This document shows positions 11,999-23,440 of a DNA stretch of 64,000 bases, piece by piece. The number at the start of each line of letters is the position of its first letter. The first letter of the stretch is position 1. Location: contig CANFJF010000012.1 of the NCBI GenBank assembly GCA_947447355.1, positions 1 through 64,000 of the forward strand. The letters run 5' to 3'. Under the pieces are notes generated by a model, which ran no database searches, was not told where the DNA came from, and saw only the letters and a program-made list of their open reading frames with translations. This DNA comes from Comamonadaceae bacterium (GTDB lineage: Bacteria; Pseudomonadota; Gammaproteobacteria; Burkholderiales; Burkholderiaceae_C). A program made the translations under genes and the position numbers.

Positions 11999-12856
11999 AT
12001 GACCGCACAACTCATTGATGGCATTGCACTTTCAGCCCAACTACGGGCCGATGTGGCGCGACGGGCCGCTGTCCTCAGGGCCAAAGGCATCATCCCCGGG
12101 CTAGCCGTTATTCTGGTGGGCGAGAGCCCCGCCAGTCAGGTCTACGTGCGAAACAAAGTCAAAGGCTGCAACGACAACGGCCTGCACTCAGTGCTAGAGC
12201 AATACCCCGCCGACTTGAGCGAAGCCGCCTTGCTGGCGCGCGTAGCCGCTCTCAATCAAGACCCGGCCATTCACGGCATCTTGGTGCAACTGCCACTGCC
12301 CAAACACATTGATGCGCAAAAAGTCATTGAAGCTATTTCACCGGCGAAAGATGTCGACGGCTTTCACGTCGCCAGTGCCGGGGCCTTGATGGTCGGTCAG
12401 CCGGGTTTCTGGCCCTGCACACCTTATGGCTGCATGAAGATGCTGGAATCACTCAACGATGGCAAAGGCTACGACCTGCGCGGAAAGCATGCTGTGGTGA
12501 TTGGCCGCAGCAACATTGTTGGCAAACCAATGGCGCTGATGCTGCTGCAACAAAACGCTACCGTCACCATCTGCCACAGTGCAACAGCCAACCTGAAAGC
12601 CATGACCTTGCAGGCCGATGTGATCGTCGCGGCGGTGGGTAAACGCAATGTGCTGACGGCCGATATGGTCAAACCGGGCGCGGTAGTGATTGATGTTGGC
12701 ATGAACCGCAACGAAGAAGGGAAACTCTGCGGTGACGTTGATTTTGCAGGCGTCAAGGAAGTCGCCAGCTACATCACGCCAGTGCCCGGTGGTGTCGGCC
12801 CGATGACCATCACCATGCTGTTGGTCAACACCCTGGAAGCTGCAGAACGAGCTTAG
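11999..12856 (+). CDS. folD: Bifunctional methylenetetrahydrofolate dehydrogenase/cyclohydrolase
   Basis: Cytosolic one-carbon enzyme of 285 aa that oxidises 5,10-methylene-THF with NADP+ and hydrolyses the methenyl product to 10-formyl-THF. Visible motifs are YVRNK with the catalytic lysine K53, the DVDGFH substrate segment, the cofactor loop [11 protein letters not shown], and the C-terminal [10 protein letters not shown]. Length matches the family. The ATG at 11999 follows ACGAGAAA. The gene is isolated on the plus strand and ends tail-to-tail with the DUF4149 gene, whose stop codon overlaps its own by three bases. Confidence 0.97.
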   Translation: MTAQLIDGIALSAQLRADVARRAAVLRAKGIIPGLAVILVGESPASQVYVRNKVKGCNDNGLHSVLEQYPADLSEAALLARVAALNQDPAIHGILVQLPLPKHIDAQKVIEAISPAKDVDGFHVASAGALMVGQPGFWPCTPYGCMKMLESLNDGKGYDLRGKHAVVIGRSNIVGKPMALMLLQQNATVTICHSATANLKAMTLQADVIVAAVGKRNVLTADMVKPGAVVIDVGMNRNEEGKLCGDVDFAGVKEVASYITPVPGGVGPMTITMLLVNTLEAAERA

Positions 12857-13281
12857 CGGACTGGCGGCCTATTCAGTCGCCACAAAAGCCAACCGGCACA
12901 CAACCATTGCCCAAAATACATGGCGCTGCCCAAGCCATGCCAAAGTCGCAGGTTGCCGCCGGTTGAGCGGGCATTGACAATCTGCGCTGCCACACCAAAC
13001 TCAACCAGCAAGGCCAATAGCATGCCGGCCACAACCCAAGCCATGACGTTGCGCGATTCAGGCACCACCTCAACGTCGTCTCGTTTGTTGAGCAACATCA
13101 GCAACACCATGGCGCAAGCTACGGACAGCCATGTTTGAGCGGTGAACAATTTGGCGGCCATGGCCCCAGCCTCAGCCGGTGAGCCCAAATGCAAGAACAG
13201 CAAAGGCACCACGACAAACCCCAAGCCGCTCAGGCTACCCCACCACAGTGCCGACAGCAAGACAACGAAGCGCGCTTTCAC
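12853..13281 (-). CDS. DUF4149 integral membrane protein
   Basis: Small membrane protein of 142 aa with four predicted hydrophobic helices ([50 protein letters not shown] and [15 protein letters not shown]). The arrangement and the position after greA match the DUF4149 (TMEM205-like) family that follows greA in many betaproteobacteria. Function is unknown. The start codon is GTG at 13281, 8 bases after the greA stop, with no strong ribosome-binding site, so translation is probably coupled. In many relatives yhbY, rlmE and ftsH lie close by; here folD lies next instead. Confidence 0.8.
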   Translation of the reverse strand: MKARFVVLLSALWWGSLSGLGFVVVPLLFLHLGSPAEAGAMAAKLFTAQTWLSVACAMVLLMLLNKRDDVEVVPESRNVMAWVVAGMLLALLVEFGVAAQIVNARSTGGNLRLWHGLGSAMYFGQWLCAGWLLWRLNRPPVR

Positions 13282-13289
13282 AGCGGCAT

Positions 13290-13766
13290 TCAGATGTATT
13301 TGACCGCCATGATTTCGTAGCGTTTGATGCCACCTGGTGCCCGCACTTCAGCGGTATCGCCTTCGCCCTTGCCGATCAAGGCACGCGCAATCGGTGAGCT
13401 GATGTTGACGAGTCCCAGTTTCAGGTCAGCCTCGTCTTCACCAACGATTTGGTAAGTCACTTTGTCACCCGTGTCTTCGTCTTCCAACGCGACCGTCGAG
13501 CCGAAAACTATTTTTCCGCCCGCATCGACCGAGACCGGATCAATGATTTGCGCGGCCGACAGTTTGCCTTCAATTTCCTGAATCCGGCCTTCGATAAATC
13601 CCTGCCGGTCTTTGGCCGCATCGTATTCGGCGTTTTCGCTGAGGTCGCCTTGCGCGCGCGCTTCGGCAATCGCACCAATGACCCAAGGGCGGTCAACGGT
13701 CTTCAATTGGTGCAGCTCAACTTTGAGTTTTTCTGCGCCGCGCGTGGTGATCGGAATAGTGGTCAT
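13290..13766 (-). CDS. greA: Transcription elongation factor GreA
   Basis: Rescues backtracked RNA polymerase by stimulating transcript cleavage. From the ATG at 13766 the product is 158 aa, the same length as E. coli GreA, starting [14 protein letters not shown]. The N-terminal coiled coil carries the acidic tip motif [16 protein letters not shown] (D41 and E44 region), and the C-terminal FKBP-like domain includes [14 protein letters not shown] and [10 protein letters not shown]. An upstream in-frame ATG at 13829 would add 21 residues that do not resemble GreA. Lies downstream of carB across a strong hairpin. Confidence 0.96.
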   Translation of the reverse strand: MTTIPITTRGAEKLKVELHQLKTVDRPWVIGAIAEARAQGDLSENAEYDAAKDRQGFIEGRIQEIEGKLSAAQIIDPVSVDAGGKIVFGSTVALEDEDTGDKVTYQIVGEDEADLKLGLVNISSPIARALIGKGEGDTAEVRAPGGIKRYEIMAVKYI

Positions 13767-13793
13767 GTTATTTTGGCTCCAACAAATGCGAAA

Positions 13794-13817
13794 CCGCCGC
13801 CAGGTGACTGGCGGCGG
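13794..13817 (-). promoter_or_regulatory. Strong hairpin between carB and greA
   Basis: CCGCCGCCAG-GTGA-CTGGCGGCGG is a perfect 10-bp GC-rich stem with a four-base loop, 27 bases upstream of the greA start. In the direction of transcription it is followed by TTTCGCATTTG, a poor U-tract. It may be a partial terminator/attenuator that sets greA expression relative to carAB, or an mRNA processing site. Confidence 0.5.
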
Positions 13818-13866
13818 CATGTTCTTCAAAAATTGAGTTTAATGCAAATATGCTGAGATATCGGCG

Positions 13867-16800
13867 TTAATCCAGTTGGGCGTGTAACTCTTGCAGCGAC
13901 ACCACACTCAGATTGTCCATGTGCACCATGCCTTGCACGGCAGCTTCAGCACCGGCGATGGTGGTGAAGGTCGTCACCCGGGCCAACAAGGCCGAGGTGC
14001 GAATCTGCCGCGAATCGGCAATCGCATTGCGACGCTCCTCGACGGTGTTGATCACCAGCACAATCTCGTTGTTCTTGATCATGTCGACCACGTGCGGCCG
14101 GCCTTCTGTGACTTTGTTGACGACACCGCAGACAATACCGGCAGCGTTGATTGCTGCAGCCGTGCCTTTGGTGGCCACCAGATCGAACTTCAGCGCGACC
14201 AACGCACGGGCGACTTCTACTGCTCGCGGCTTGTCGTTGTTCTTGACCGTCAGAAAAACGCGACCAGAGGTCGGCAGCTTGGTGCCAGCACCGAGTTGCG
14301 ACTTCACAAAAGCCTCGCCAAAGGTCTTGCCAACGCCCATGACTTCGCCCGTCGACTTCATCTCCGGGCCGAGGATGGTGTCAACGCCAGGGAACTTGAC
14401 GAACGGGAACACCGCTTCTTTCACGCTGAAGTAAGGCGGCGTGACTTCTCTCGTGATGCCTTGCGACGCCAGCGACTGGCCGGCCATGCAACGCGCTGCG
14501 ACCTTGGCCAACTGGATGCCGGTGGCCTTGCTGACAAATGGCACGGTGCGGGAAGCGCGTGGATTGACTTCGAGCACGAAAATAACGTCCAGGCCGTCAA
14601 TGTGCTGAATCGCAAACTGCACATTCATCAAACCGACCACGTTCAGCGCCTTCGCCATAGCGGCGGTCTGACGCTTGATTTCGGTCACGGTGTCTGCGCT
14701 CAACGAGTACGGTGGCAGCGAACAAGCCGAGTCGCCGCTGTGAACACCAGCTTGCTCAATGTGCTCCATCACGCCGCCGATGAAGGTGGCACCGACCGAG
14801 TCACGAATGCAGTCGACGTCGCATTCAATCGCGTCGTTCAGAAAGCGATCCAACAACACCGGTGAGTCGTGGCTGACCTTGACCGCTTCGCGCATGTAGC
14901 GTTCTAAGTCACGCTGTTCGTGGACGATTTCCATGGCGCGGCCACCCAGCACATAGCTGGGGCGAACCACCAGCGGATAACCGAGAGCGGCGGCTTTTTC
15001 AAGCGCTTCAAGTTCAGTGCGTGCAGTGGCATTCGGCGGCTGACGCAGCTTCAGTTCGTGCAGCAGCTTTTGAAAGCGCTCACGGTCTTCTGCCGCATCG
15101 ATCATGTCGGGCGAGGTGCCGATGATCGGCACGCCGTTGGCTTCGAGGTCGAGCGCTAACTTCAAAGGTGTCTGGCCACCGTACTGAACGATGACACCAA
15201 ACGGCTTTTCTTTGTCGACGATTTCGAGCACGTCTTCCAGCGTCAGCGGCTCAAAGTACAGACGGTCTGAGGTGTCATAGTCGGTGGAAACCGTCTCGGG
15301 ATTGCAGTTGACCATGATGGTCTCGTAGCAGTCCTCGCGCATCGCCATCGCAGCGTGGACGCAGCAATAGTCAAACTCGATGCCTTGGCCGATGCGGTTC
15401 GGACCGCCGCCCAGCACCATGATTTTCTTTTTGTCCGTCGGTGCGGCTTCGCACTCGCTGCTTGAATTCAAAGGGTGCGCGGACTCGTAGGTCGAGTACA
15501 GGTAAGCGGTGTTGGTTTCGAACTCTGCCGCGCAAGTGTCGACGCGCTTGTAGACCGGACGCACGCCCAGCGCAATGCGCTTCTCACGAATCGCGGTGTC
15601 GGTGGTCTTGAGCTGCCTGGCCAGGCGGCGGTCTGAAAAGCCTTTTTGCTTCAGAGCGCGGAGCGTGACGGCATCGATCTTATCGAGCGTGGTGGTTTCA
15701 AGCTCAAGCTCGATCTTGACGATCTGCTCGATCTGCACCAAAAACCAGCGGTCGATCTTCGTCAGTGCAAAGACTTCCTCAACGCTCAAGCCCATGGCAA
15801 ATGCATCGCCCACGTACCAAATTCGGTCGGGGCCAGGCGCGCCGAGTTCTTTTTCGAGCACTTCGCGGTCTTGCGTTTTCTCGTTCATGCCGTCAACGCC
15901 GACTTCCAGCCCGCGCAAGGCTTTCTGGAACGATTCTTGAAACGTCCGGCCCATGGCCATGACTTCGCCCACCGACTTCATCTGCGTCGTTAAACGTGAA
16001 TCAGCAGTAGGGAATTTCTCAAACGCAAAACGGGGAATCTTGGTCACCACGTAATCGATGCTCGGCTCAAAACTGGCCGGCGTTGCGCCACCGGTGATGT
16101 CGTTGCGCAACTCGTCCAGCGTGTAGCCAATGGCCAGCTTGGCCGCCACTTTGGCAATCGGAAAACCGGTCGCTTTAGACGCCAAAGCGGACGAACGCGA
16201 GACGCGCGGATTCATCTCGATCACGACCATGCGGCCGTCGTCCGGGTTGATCGAGAACTGAACGTTCGAACCGCCCGTGTCGACACCGATTTCGCGCAGC
16301 ACCGCCAAAGAGGCATTGCGCAGAATCTGGTATTCCTTGTCGGACAGTGTCTGGGCGGGCGCGACGGTGATCGAGTCACCGGTGTGCACGCCCATCGGGT
16401 CCAAGTTTTCAATCGAGCAGACGATGATGCAGTTGTCGGCTTTGTCGCGGACCACTTCCATCTCGTACTCTTTCCAACCCAGCAGCGACTCTTCAATCAG
16501 GAGCTCGTTGGTCGGTGACGCTTCGAGACCGCGCTTGCAGATTTCCTCGAACTCTTCCGGGTTGTAGGCAATGCCACCACCGGTGCCGCCCAGCGTGAAG
16601 CTGGGGCGAATGACGGTTGGGAAACCCAGCGTTTTCTGCACGACCCAGGCTTCGTCCATCGTGTGCGCAATGCCGGAGCGGGCCGAACCGAGACCGATCT
16701 TGGTCATCGCGTCTTTGAACTTCAGCCTGTCTTCGGCTTTGTCGATGGCTTCAGGCGTGGCACCGATCAGCTCAACGCTGTATTTCTCCAACACACCATT

Positions 16801-17112
16801 GCGCCACAGGTCGAGTGCGCAGTTCAGCGCGGTCTGTCCGCCCATGGTTGGCAAGATCGCATCAGGCCGCTCTTTGGCGATGATTTTCTCAACCGTCTGC
16901 CAGGTGATCGGCTCGATGTAGGTGACGTCGGCGGTGGCCGGGTCGGTCATGATCGTGGCCGGGTTGCTGTTGATCAGAATGACCTTGTAACCCTCTTCGC
17001 GCAGCGCTTTGCAGGCTTGCACGCCGGAGTAGTCGAACTCGCAAGCCTGACCGATGATGATGGGGCCGGCCCCGATGATGAGGACCGATTTGATGTCTGT
17101 GCGCTTTGGCAT
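13867..17112 (-). CDS. carB: Carbamoyl-phosphate synthase, large subunit
   Basis: Synthetase subunit of 1081 aa making carbamoyl phosphate for arginine and pyrimidines from ammonia delivered by CarA, bicarbonate and two ATP. Two homologous ATP-grasp halves are visible: the first begins [18 protein letters not shown] and contains ATLGGTGGG-type and [13 protein letters not shown] segments; the second begins [17 protein letters not shown] and contains [13 protein letters not shown]. The C-terminal allosteric domain runs from about residue 935 ([13 protein letters not shown]). Normal length (E. coli 1073). Starts 3 bases after the carA stop. Confidence 0.98.
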   Translation of the reverse strand: MPKRTDIKSVLIIGAGPIIIGQACEFDYSGVQACKALREEGYKVILINSNPATIMTDPATADVTYIEPITWQTVEKIIAKERPDAILPTMGGQTALNCALDLWRNGVLEKYSVELIGATPEAIDKAEDRLKFKDAMTKIGLGSARSGIAHTMDEAWVVQKTLGFPTVIRPSFTLGGTGGGIAYNPEEFEEICKRGLEASPTNELLIEESLLGWKEYEMEVVRDKADNCIIVCSIENLDPMGVHTGDSITVAPAQTLSDKEYQILRNASLAVLREIGVDTGGSNVQFSINPDDGRMVVIEMNPRVSRSSALASKATGFPIAKVAAKLAIGYTLDELRNDITGGATPASFEPSIDYVVTKIPRFAFEKFPTADSRLTTQMKSVGEVMAMGRTFQESFQKALRGLEVGVDGMNEKTQDREVLEKELGAPGPDRIWYVGDAFAMGLSVEEVFALTKIDRWFLVQIEQIVKIELELETTTLDKIDAVTLRALKQKGFSDRRLARQLKTTDTAIREKRIALGVRPVYKRVDTCAAEFETNTAYLYSTYESAHPLNSSSECEAAPTDKKKIMVLGGGPNRIGQGIEFDYCCVHAAMAMREDCYETIMVNCNPETVSTDYDTSDRLYFEPLTLEDVLEIVDKEKPFGVIVQYGGQTPLKLALDLEANGVPIIGTSPDMIDAAEDRERFQKLLHELKLRQPPNATARTELEALEKAAALGYPLVVRPSYVLGGRAMEIVHEQRDLERYMREAVKVSHDSPVLLDRFLNDAIECDVDCIRDSVGATFIGGVMEHIEQAGVHSGDSACSLPPYSLSADTVTEIKRQTAAMAKALNVVGLMNVQFAIQHIDGLDVIFVLEVNPRASRTVPFVSKATGIQLAKVAARCMAGQSLASQGITREVTPPYFSVKEAVFPFVKFPGVDTILGPEMKSTGEVMGVGKTFGEAFVKSQLGAGTKLPTSGRVFLTVKNNDKPRAVEVARALVALKFDLVATKGTAAAINAAGIVCGVVNKVTEGRPHVVDMIKNNEIVLVINTVEERRNAIADSRQIRTSALLARVTTFTTIAGAEAAVQGMVHMDNLSVVSLQELHAQLD

Positions 17113-17115
17113 TTA

Positions 17116-18300
17116 TTAAACTCCGGCTGGCGCTTGTGGCCCAGCTTCCATCAACGCCGTGAAGCGGTCAAAAAGATAGGCAATGTCGTGGGGACCCGGC
17201 GATGCTTCAGGGTGACCCTGGAAGCAGAACGCCGGCTTGTCGGTGCGGGCCAAGCCCTGCACCGTGCCGTCAAACAAGCTGACGTGCGTGGCACGCAGGT
17301 TGGCCGGCAGCGATTTTTCATCCACCGCAAAACCGTGATTTTGGCTGGTGATGCTGACGCGGTTGGTGTCCAGTTCTTTGACCGGGTGATTGGCTCCGTG
17401 ATGTCCAAACTTCATCTTGAAGGTTTTGGCGCCACTGGCCAAGGCCATGATCTGATGACCCAGGCAAATACCAAAGGTCGGAATACCGGTCTCGATCAAC
17501 TCGCGCGCAGCAGCAATCGCGTAGTCGCAAGGCTGCGGATCGCCCGGGCCGTTGGCCAGGAAAATACCATCCGGCTTCAGTTTGAGGACCTCAGCCGCCG
17601 AGGTTTGTGCCGGCACCACGGTGATTCGGGCACCGCGCTCTGCGAGCATGCGAAGAATGTTCTTCTTCACACCAAAGTCGAGGGCGACCACATGAAACTT
17701 AGGTGCGGTTTGCACGCCATAACCCGAGCCGAGTTTCCACTCGGTTTCAGTCCATGCGTAGGCTTGGCTGGTCGAGACGACCTTGGCCAAGTCGAGGCCC
17801 GACATGTTGGGAGCGGCTTGAGCAGCAGCAACAGCTTTGGCAAGCAGCGCAGGCGTGGCGGCCTCGCCAGCAGCCAGCGCCATGATGCAACCGTTTTGCG
17901 CGCCCTTGGAGCGCAGGTGACGCGTCAACTGGCGCGTGTCGATGTTGGCAATCGCCACCGTGCCCTGGCTGACAAGATAGTCAGACAGCGTGGCCGTTTG
18001 GCGAAAGTTGGACGCGATCAGCGGCAGGTCTTTGATGATGAGTCCGGCAGCATGGACTTTATCGGCTTCAATGTCCTCAAGATTGACGCCGTAATTGCCA
18101 ATGTGCGGATACGTGAGGGTCACGATCTGCTGGCAATAGCTCGGGTCCGTGAGGATTTCCTGGTAGCCGGACATGGCGGTGTTGAACACCACCTCGCCGA
18201 CGGTGGAGCCTGCGGCTCCAATGGAATTGCCGATAAAGACTGTGCCGTCTGCGAGCGCCAAAATGGCGGAAGGGTTAGTTCCCTGTAGAGACAAAAGCAC
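17116..18300 (-). CDS. carA: Carbamoyl-phosphate synthase, small (glutaminase) subunit
   Basis: Glutamine amidotransferase subunit of 394 aa. The GTG at 18300 is selected: GGAG lies six bases upstream and the product then begins [20 protein letters not shown], as in relatives. An in-frame TTG at 18363 would add 21 unrelated residues. The N-terminal CPSase domain contains [20 protein letters not shown]. The class I amidotransferase domain contains the nucleophile C279 in FGICLGHQ and H363/E365 in [10 protein letters not shown]. First gene of carA-carB-greA-DUF4149. Confidence 0.97.
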   Translation of the reverse strand: MLLSLQGTNPSAILALADGTVFIGNSIGAAGSTVGEVVFNTAMSGYQEILTDPSYCQQIVTLTYPHIGNYGVNLEDIEADKVHAAGLIIKDLPLIASNFRQTATLSDYLVSQGTVAIANIDTRQLTRHLRSKGAQNGCIMALAAGEAATPALLAKAVAAAQAAPNMSGLDLAKVVSTSQAYAWTETEWKLGSGYGVQTAPKFHVVALDFGVKKNILRMLAERGARITVVPAQTSAAEVLKLKPDGIFLANGPGDPQPCDYAIAAARELIETGIPTFGICLGHQIMALASGAKTFKMKFGHHGANHPVKELDTNRVSITSQNHGFAVDEKSLPANLRATHVSLFDGTVQGLARTDKPAFCFQGHPEASPGPHDIAYLFDRFTALMEAGPQAPAGV

Positions 18301-18432
18301 TGGGTTCTCCGGGTGGTTACGGTTCGCCCAAGCGTGCGCAAAAAGGTCCAGGTAAGGACGCAAATTGACGGCTAAGTGAGGGTGTTGGCTTGACTCGGCG
18401 CTCGGGCAAAGCTGGGTTTAGAAAAGCCCCTG

Positions 18433-18438
18433 ATTATA
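18433..18438 (-). promoter_or_regulatory. Candidate carA promoter -10 element
   Basis: A perfect TATAAT on the minus strand lies about 130 bases upstream of the carA GTG, just past the end of the upstream methyltransferase gene. The -35 region is poor (GCTGAT at a 17-base spacing). If correct, carA has a leader of about 125 nt. Confidence 0.4.
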
Positions 18439-18461
18439 GCCGAGCAAAGCTCAACATCAGC

Positions 18462-19253
18462 CTAAGTCGGCGCCGTTGTTGCACTCGCATACAGGCAGAT
18501 GGCGGCGGCGGCCCCCACATTCAGCGACTCTTCACCGCCCGGCTGGGCAATGCGCACCGAGACTTGCGCCCGCGCCATCAAGGCTGCACTCACGCCCTGC
18601 CCTTCATGGCCCATGACCCAGGCGCACGGCGACGGCAAAACTTGTTCGTGCAAATAAGCGCCTTCGTGAGAACTCGTCACGACCAAAGGCACGCGCAAGG
18701 CGAGCAGTGCATCGGCTTCCAGCCCTTCGATCAGCTGCAGCCCGAAATGCGCGCCCATGCCAGCCCGCAACACTTTGGGCGACCACAAGGCCGCCGTGCC
18801 CTTCAAGGCCACGACCTGCTTGAAACCGAAGGCAGCGGCGCTGCGCAAGATCGAGCCCACATTACCCGCGTCTTGAACGCGGTCCAAAATGACCGTCGCC
18901 ACATCGGGCAACAGCGGCGTTGCTGGGGGCAAAGCCATGACAAAACCCATGGGTGCTGGCGATTCCAGACCGCTGAACTCAGACCACAAGGCATCTGAGA
19001 TAACAACCGTTTTACGGGCCGTCGCGGCCCACTCAGCCGGTTCCTTTGGCCAATAAGACGCTGAAAAAACAGCGATCTGAGGTGCGAGGCCGCGAGCCAG
19101 AGCCGCACGGCACAAGTGGTCGCCTTCTAGCCAGACCAAGCCCTCTTTGCGGTAAGCCGTGCTTTCATGAGCCAGCTTTTTCAGCGTCTTGACAAAGGGG
19201 TTAGCGCGGGAAGCTATATGCGTCACCGAAGCTTGATTTTCAAGGAACGTCAT
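18462..19253 (-). CDS. TrmH-family (SPOUT) rRNA 2'-O-methyltransferase
   Basis: RNA methyltransferase of 263 aa. The N-terminal substrate-binding part includes [16 protein letters not shown] and [10 protein letters not shown]. The SPOUT catalytic domain shows [14 protein letters not shown] (motif 1), [10 protein letters not shown] (motif 2) and the knot sequence [14 protein letters not shown] (motif 3). The start at 19253 is chosen because that ATG overlaps the rnhB stop (ATGA); the frame stays open a further 16 codons upstream inside rnhB. Final gene of the long lpx operon. The modified nucleotide is not identifiable from sequence alone. Confidence 0.9.
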   Translation of the reverse strand: MTFLENQASVTHIASRANPFVKTLKKLAHESTAYRKEGLVWLEGDHLCRAALARGLAPQIAVFSASYWPKEPAEWAATARKTVVISDALWSEFSGLESPAPMGFVMALPPATPLLPDVATVILDRVQDAGNVGSILRSAAAFGFKQVVALKGTAALWSPKVLRAGMGAHFGLQLIEGLEADALLALRVPLVVTSSHEGAYLHEQVLPSPCAWVMGHEGQGVSAALMARAQVSVRIAQPGGEESLNVGAAAAICLYASATTAPT

Positions 19254-19867
19254 TTCAACACCTCGGCCACGGGTCGAAACGTTCGCCGGTGTTGCGGACA
19301 AGCGCCGTGTTCGCGTAGCGCAGCCAAATGCTCAGCCGTGCCGTAACCCTTGTGCGTGGCAAAACCATACTGCGGGTACTCCAAATGAAACTCTTGACAC
19401 CACCGATCACGCCAAACTTTGGCCAGAATAGAGGCCGCAGAAATAGCCGGCACCAAGGCATCGCCGCCGACAATCGCTTCAGCCACGATCACCAGGGTCG
19501 GGATGCGATTGCCATCGATCAGCACTTTGGCAGGTTTCAGCCGCAACCCCTCGACCGCGCGCTTCATGGCCAGCATCGTGGCCTGCAAGATATTGAGCGC
19601 GTCAATTTCTTCAACCGTTGCTTGCGCAATCGAAAAGCACAAAGCCTTGGCGCGTATTTCGTCATACAGCTTGTCGCGGCGCAGCGCTGTCAGCACTTTG
19701 GAATCGGCCAAGCCCTTGATCGGGTGCAGGTCATCGAGGATCACGGCCGCAGCCACCACCGGGCCCATCAACGGACCACGGCCCGCCTCGTCCACCCCGG
19801 CCACCAAGCCAGGCGTGTCCCAGACGAAAGGCGCTTGTTCAGCCTTCAAGAATTTTTTGGATCGCAT
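19250..19867 (-). CDS. rnhB: Ribonuclease HII
   Basis: Removes ribonucleotides and RNA primers from RNA-DNA hybrids. The active-site signature [20 protein letters not shown] lies at residues 23-42, with further catalytic acidic residues expected in KVLIDGN and the [15 protein letters not shown] segment. Product from the ATG at 19867 is 205 aa (E. coli 198). That start overlaps the lpxB 3' end by 29 bases; no strong ribosome-binding site is seen, so a TTG six codons downstream (19849) is an alternative. Overlaps the methyltransferase gene by ATGA. Confidence 0.95.
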   Translation of the reverse strand: MRSKKFLKAEQAPFVWDTPGLVAGVDEAGRGPLMGPVVAAAVILDDLHPIKGLADSKVLTALRRDKLYDEIRAKALCFSIAQATVEEIDALNILQATMLAMKRAVEGLRLKPAKVLIDGNRIPTLVIVAEAIVGGDALVPAISAASILAKVWRDRWCQEFHLEYPQYGFATHKGYGTAEHLAALREHGACPQHRRTFRPVAEVLK

Positions 19868-21053
19868 CGGTTGCCAGTTGTGCTGTGTCGCGTTGCAGTT
19901 GCACATGCAAGGCGCTGAATTTATCTTGAACGCTGCGTATTTTCTCAGGTGCAGACACCGCAGCCTCCAGCAAGTCGATCACGGCCGCCGCCAGCGCAGG
20001 CGGCGATGCGGCGTCTTGCAGCAACTCGGGCACCACGAACTCACCGCAGAGAATGTTCGGCAGGCCCACCCAGGGTTGCAGCTGTTTACGCCGCATGATC
20101 TGCCATGACATCCAGTTCATGTTGTAGGCAATCACCATCGGGCGCTTGAACAAAGCCGCCTCCAGGGTAGCCGTACCGCTGGCGATCAAGGTCACATCAC
20201 AAGCCGCCAACACAGCGTGCGACTGGCCCTCAACGATCTTCACGATGTTCAGCACACCGGCAGCCGCTGCAGCTTGCTCGATGGCAGCCCGCAACGGGGG
20301 AATAGCAGGCAGAACAAATTGGGTATCGGGACGTGCTTTGGCGATCAGGGCCACCGCTTTGAAAAAGCGCGCTGCCAAATACTGCACTTCAGATTGCCGG
20401 CTGCCTGGTAACACCGCGACCACCGGCCGGTCTGCCGACAAGCCCAGTGCGGCGCGTGCGGCAGCTTGGTCCGGCTGCATCGGGATCACGCTGGCCAACG
20501 GATGCCCGACATAAGTGGCGGCAATGCCATGCTGCGCCAGCAACGCAGGCTCAAACGGAAAGATGCACAAGACATGGTCGACGCTGCGCCGGATTTTCTC
20601 AACCCGGTCAGTCCGCCACGCCCACACTGACGGACTGACAAAGTGCACAGTCTTGATGCTAGCCGCGCGCAAGGAGGCTTCTAAATCGAGATTGAAATCA
20701 GGCGCGTCGACGCCAATGAACAGGTCAGGCCGGCTGGCCAGCAATTGGGTTTTGAGCTGTTCGCGAATACCGACAATTTCGCGGTAATGCCGAAGTACCT
20801 CCACATAGCCGCGCACCGCGAGCTTCTCGCTCGGCCAATACGCCTTGAAGCCTCGGGCCTGCATGTGCGGCCCGCCAATGCCTTCGGATTGAACATCAGG
20901 CCAGCGCGCCTTTAAACCATCGAGCAGCAAACCGGCGAGCAAGTCCCCCGATGTTTCACCGGCGACCATCCCGATGCATGGTCCGGCCTTGACTGACGGC
21001 TGGGGCTGCGCCCCGTGCGTCAGCCCGGCGGCTGAAGGCGGAGCGTTAGACAT
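19839..21053 (-). CDS. lpxB: Lipid-A-disaccharide synthase
   Basis: Glycosyltransferase (family 19) of 404 aa that joins UDP-diacylglucosamine and lipid X in lipid A synthesis at the inner membrane. Visible motifs are [14 protein letters not shown] near the N-terminus, YVSPSVWAW-like [35 protein letters not shown], and [20 protein letters not shown]. The ATG at 21053 lies 7 bases after the lpxA stop; a frame extension to 21107 lies inside lpxA and is not used. Member of lpxD-fabZ-lpxA-lpxB. Confidence 0.96.
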   Translation of the reverse strand: MSNAPPSAAGLTHGAQPQPSVKAGPCIGMVAGETSGDLLAGLLLDGLKARWPDVQSEGIGGPHMQARGFKAYWPSEKLAVRGYVEVLRHYREIVGIREQLKTQLLASRPDLFIGVDAPDFNLDLEASLRAASIKTVHFVSPSVWAWRTDRVEKIRRSVDHVLCIFPFEPALLAQHGIAATYVGHPLASVIPMQPDQAAARAALGLSADRPVVAVLPGSRQSEVQYLAARFFKAVALIAKARPDTQFVLPAIPPLRAAIEQAAAAAGVLNIVKIVEGQSHAVLAACDVTLIASGTATLEAALFKRPMVIAYNMNWMSWQIMRRKQLQPWVGLPNILCGEFVVPELLQDAASPPALAAAVIDLLEAAVSAPEKIRSVQDKFSALHVQLQRDTAQLATDAIQKILEG

Positions 21054-21060
21054 GCGAAAA

Positions 21061-21870
21061 CTAGCGGACGATGCCGCGTTGCGGCGAGGTTTCGGCCAAA
21101 AAATCAACCATCATGGCGATATCGTCGATCGCTGTCGGGTGTCCCACGGGCAGCTCGGCGATGCGGGCCTTGGCCTGCTCGAGTGTCAGGTCGTCACGGT
21201 ACAGCGCGCGTTGCATGGCTTTGACGGCGGCCACACGTTCCGGCGAAAAACCACGCCGGCGCAAGCCTTCGAAATTCATCGAACGCGCAGCCGCTGGCTG
21301 GCCCTGGCACATCACGTACGGTGGCAAGTCAGCGAACAGCAGCGAGCACATCGCCGTCATGCTGTGCGCACCCAAGCGCACAAACTGATGCACGACCGTG
21401 AAGCCGCCCAAGATGACCCAGTCACCCACATGCACGTGGCCCGCCAGCTGCGAGTTGTTGGCAAAAATTGTGTGGTTGCCTACCACGCAGTCATGCGCAA
21501 GATGCACGTAGGCCATGATCCAGTTGTCATTGCCAACGCTGGTCACACCGGTGTCGCCGGGCGAACCGATGTTGAGAGTGCAGAACTCACGGATGGTGTT
21601 GCGGTCGCCGATCCGCAACTCACAAGGCTCACCCGCATACTTTTTGTCTTGCGGGATCGCACCAATGGAATTGAACTGAAAAATCCGATTGTCTCGGCCA
21701 ATCGTGGTGTGGCCTTCGACCACGCAATGCGCGCCGATGGTCGTGCCGGCGCCGATCTTCACGTTCGGACCGACCACGCTGTAAGGCCCGACGCTGACAG
21801 TGCTGTCAAGCTGAGCGTGGGGATCAATCACCGCGGTGGAATGGATACCGGTCACCACAGACTCCTCCAT
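21061..21870 (-). CDS. lpxA: UDP-N-acetylglucosamine acyltransferase
   Basis: First enzyme of lipid A synthesis, a trimeric left-handed beta-helix acyltransferase; 269 aa. Hexapeptide repeats fill residues 8-190 ([41 protein letters not shown]). The catalytic histidine lies in [11 protein letters not shown]. The C-terminal helical domain contains [20 protein letters not shown]. The ATG at 21870 overlaps the fabZ stop (ATGA), which fixes the start. Confidence 0.97.
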   Translation of the reverse strand: MEESVVTGIHSTAVIDPHAQLDSTVSVGPYSVVGPNVKIGAGTTIGAHCVVEGHTTIGRDNRIFQFNSIGAIPQDKKYAGEPCELRIGDRNTIREFCTLNIGSPGDTGVTSVGNDNWIMAYVHLAHDCVVGNHTIFANNSQLAGHVHVGDWVILGGFTVVHQFVRLGAHSMTAMCSLLFADLPPYVMCQGQPAAARSMNFEGLRRRGFSPERVAAVKAMQRALYRDDLTLEQAKARIAELPVGHPTAIDDIAMMVDFLAETSPQRGIVR

Positions 21871-22310
21871 CAAGGCAAGGTGCGCATCGTGCACATCAAC
21901 TCGGCTTCGCAAACCACCAAGTCATTCACCCTCGCCGTGCCTTTGAACTTGAAAATGCCCGACTTCATGCGATCCAGCGAGACCTCCATGATGAGCTGGT
22001 CGCCGGGTTCCACGGGCCGTTTGAAGCGTGCGCCATCAATACCGGCGAAGTAATAAACCGTCTTGTCATCAGGCGTGGTGCCCAAGGTGTCAAACGCTAG
22101 CAATGCAGCGACTTGCGCCATCGCTTCAAGGATCAGCACGCCCGGCATGACCGGGTGGTGGGGAAAGTGACCGCCAAAAAATGGCTCGTTGATGGTCACG
22201 TTCTTCAGCGCCTTGATTCGCTTCCCCTTTTCAACTTCAAGCACGCGATCCACTAACAGAAAGGGATAACGGTGCGGGAGTTGCTTGAGAATTTGGTGAA
22301 TATCCATCAT
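21870..22310 (-). CDS. fabZ: 3-hydroxyacyl-ACP dehydratase
   Basis: Hot-dog-fold dehydratase of fatty acid synthesis, 146 aa, starting [22 protein letters not shown]. The catalytic histidine is in [20 protein letters not shown]. Two adjacent ATG codons (22310 and 22307) overlap the lpxD stop, and either could serve. Shares the 3-hydroxyacyl-ACP pool with LpxA and LpxD, explaining its place between them. Confidence 0.97.
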   Translation of the reverse strand: MMDIHQILKQLPHRYPFLLVDRVLEVEKGKRIKALKNVTINEPFFGGHFPHHPVMPGVLILEAMAQVAALLAFDTLGTTPDDKTVYYFAGIDGARFKRPVEPGDQLIMEVSLDRMKSGIFKFKGTARVNDLVVCEAELMCTMRTLP

Positions 22311-23419
22311 GATTTTTCTTTGGTTTTTAGCGACACAGTCTTGGGCTGTTCTGCGGTCTGCTCTTGTTGCTCTTGGAGTTGTTCAGCGATCTTTTTTTCG
22401 ACCTGTTTCAAGCGGTCGCGCAGGTTGTGCAGCTGCTTCAGTGTGGCTGCATTTTTTTCCCACGCAGCATTGTCGTCGATGGGAAAGAAGCCGGTGTAGT
22501 GGCCTGGCTTCAGAATTGAGCGCGTGACCACTGAAGCCGCCGAGACATTCACATGGTCGGCCAAGCGCAAATGGCCGAGCACCACCGCTCCACCGCCAAT
22601 CGTGCAGTGCGCGCCAATGTGCGCGCTGCCCGCCACACCGACGCAACCAGCCATCGCCGTGTGCTGCCCGACATGTACGTTGTGGCCAATTTGAATCAGG
22701 TTGTCGAGTTTGACGCCGTCTTCTATCACCGTGTCTCCGAGTGCACCGCGGTCAATGCAAGTGTTAGCGCCAATCTCGACGTCGTTGCCGATGCGTACGG
22801 CACCCAGTTGTTCGATTTTTTCCCAGCGGCCGGCGTGTGGCGCAAAGCCAAAACCATCCGAGCCGATGACTACACCGGCATGCAGAATGCAGCGTTCGCC
22901 GAGCTGGCAGCGGTCACCGAGAGTGACTCGCGCAGCCAGACGGCTGTGCGCGCCAACAACGGTATCTCGCCCGATGACGCAATGTTCGCCGAGCCTCGCT
23001 CCAGCTCCAATCACTGCGCCGGCACCAAGGTAAACGAAGGCGGCAACCGAGACGCCCTCACCCAGCTCGGCTAATGGGTCAATGAAAGCCGAAGGATGGA
23101 TGCCCGAAAACTCTTTCGGTTCATGGTGCCGTTTCCAGACCTGCGTGACGCGGGCGAAATACCGGTAAGGATCCGCCACTACGATGCAGCCACCACGCGC
23201 TAAAGCGGCCTCCTTCAAGACAGGCGAGACGATCACGCAAGCGGCCTCAGAAGCGGCCAACTTATTCAAGTATTTTGGATGGCTGAGAAAAGAAAGATCA
23301 GCAAGCTCAGCGTCCTCAATGGGTGCGAGCTTATCAATCAGGGCGTCTGGGTCGGCGAAAAGTGTAGCCTCGAACTCATCCGCTAGAGAATCGAAAATAG
23401 CGCCCAAGCGCAAGGTCAC
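22307..23419 (-). CDS. lpxD: UDP-3-O-(3-hydroxyacyl)glucosamine N-acyltransferase
   Basis: Third acyltransferase-pathway enzyme of lipid A synthesis, 370 aa. The N-terminal uridine-binding domain includes [14 protein letters not shown] left-handed beta-helix follows from about residue 105 ([19 protein letters not shown]) with the catalytic histidine in [14 protein letters not shown]. The C-terminal tail is a charged, Gln-rich helix ([17 protein letters not shown]). The start is GTG at 23419 with AGGA nine bases upstream, giving the usual M-x-LRLG N-terminus. Tail slightly longer than in E. coli (341 aa). Confidence 0.96.
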   Translation of the reverse strand: MTLRLGAIFDSLADEFEATLFADPDALIDKLAPIEDAELADLSFLSHPKYLNKLAASEAACVIVSPVLKEAALARGGCIVVADPYRYFARVTQVWKRHHEPKEFSGIHPSAFIDPLAELGEGVSVAAFVYLGAGAVIGAGARLGEHCVIGRDTVVGAHSRLAARVTLGDRCQLGERCILHAGVVIGSDGFGFAPHAGRWEKIEQLGAVRIGNDVEIGANTCIDRGALGDTVIEDGVKLDNLIQIGHNVHVGQHTAMAGCVGVAGSAHIGAHCTIGGGAVVLGHLRLADHVNVSAASVVTRSILKPGHYTGFFPIDDNAAWEKNAATLKQLHNLRDRLKQVEKKIAEQLQEQQEQTAEQPKTVSLKTKEKS

Positions 23420-23440
23420 GTGAGGCCGTCCTGAACAAGC

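Noticed and set aside
16663-18288. 541-codon open frame on the plus strand
   Set aside because: It lies entirely opposite carB and carA, whose products are full-length and strongly conserved. The translated residues show no recognisable domain; long antisense frames are expected at this GC content.
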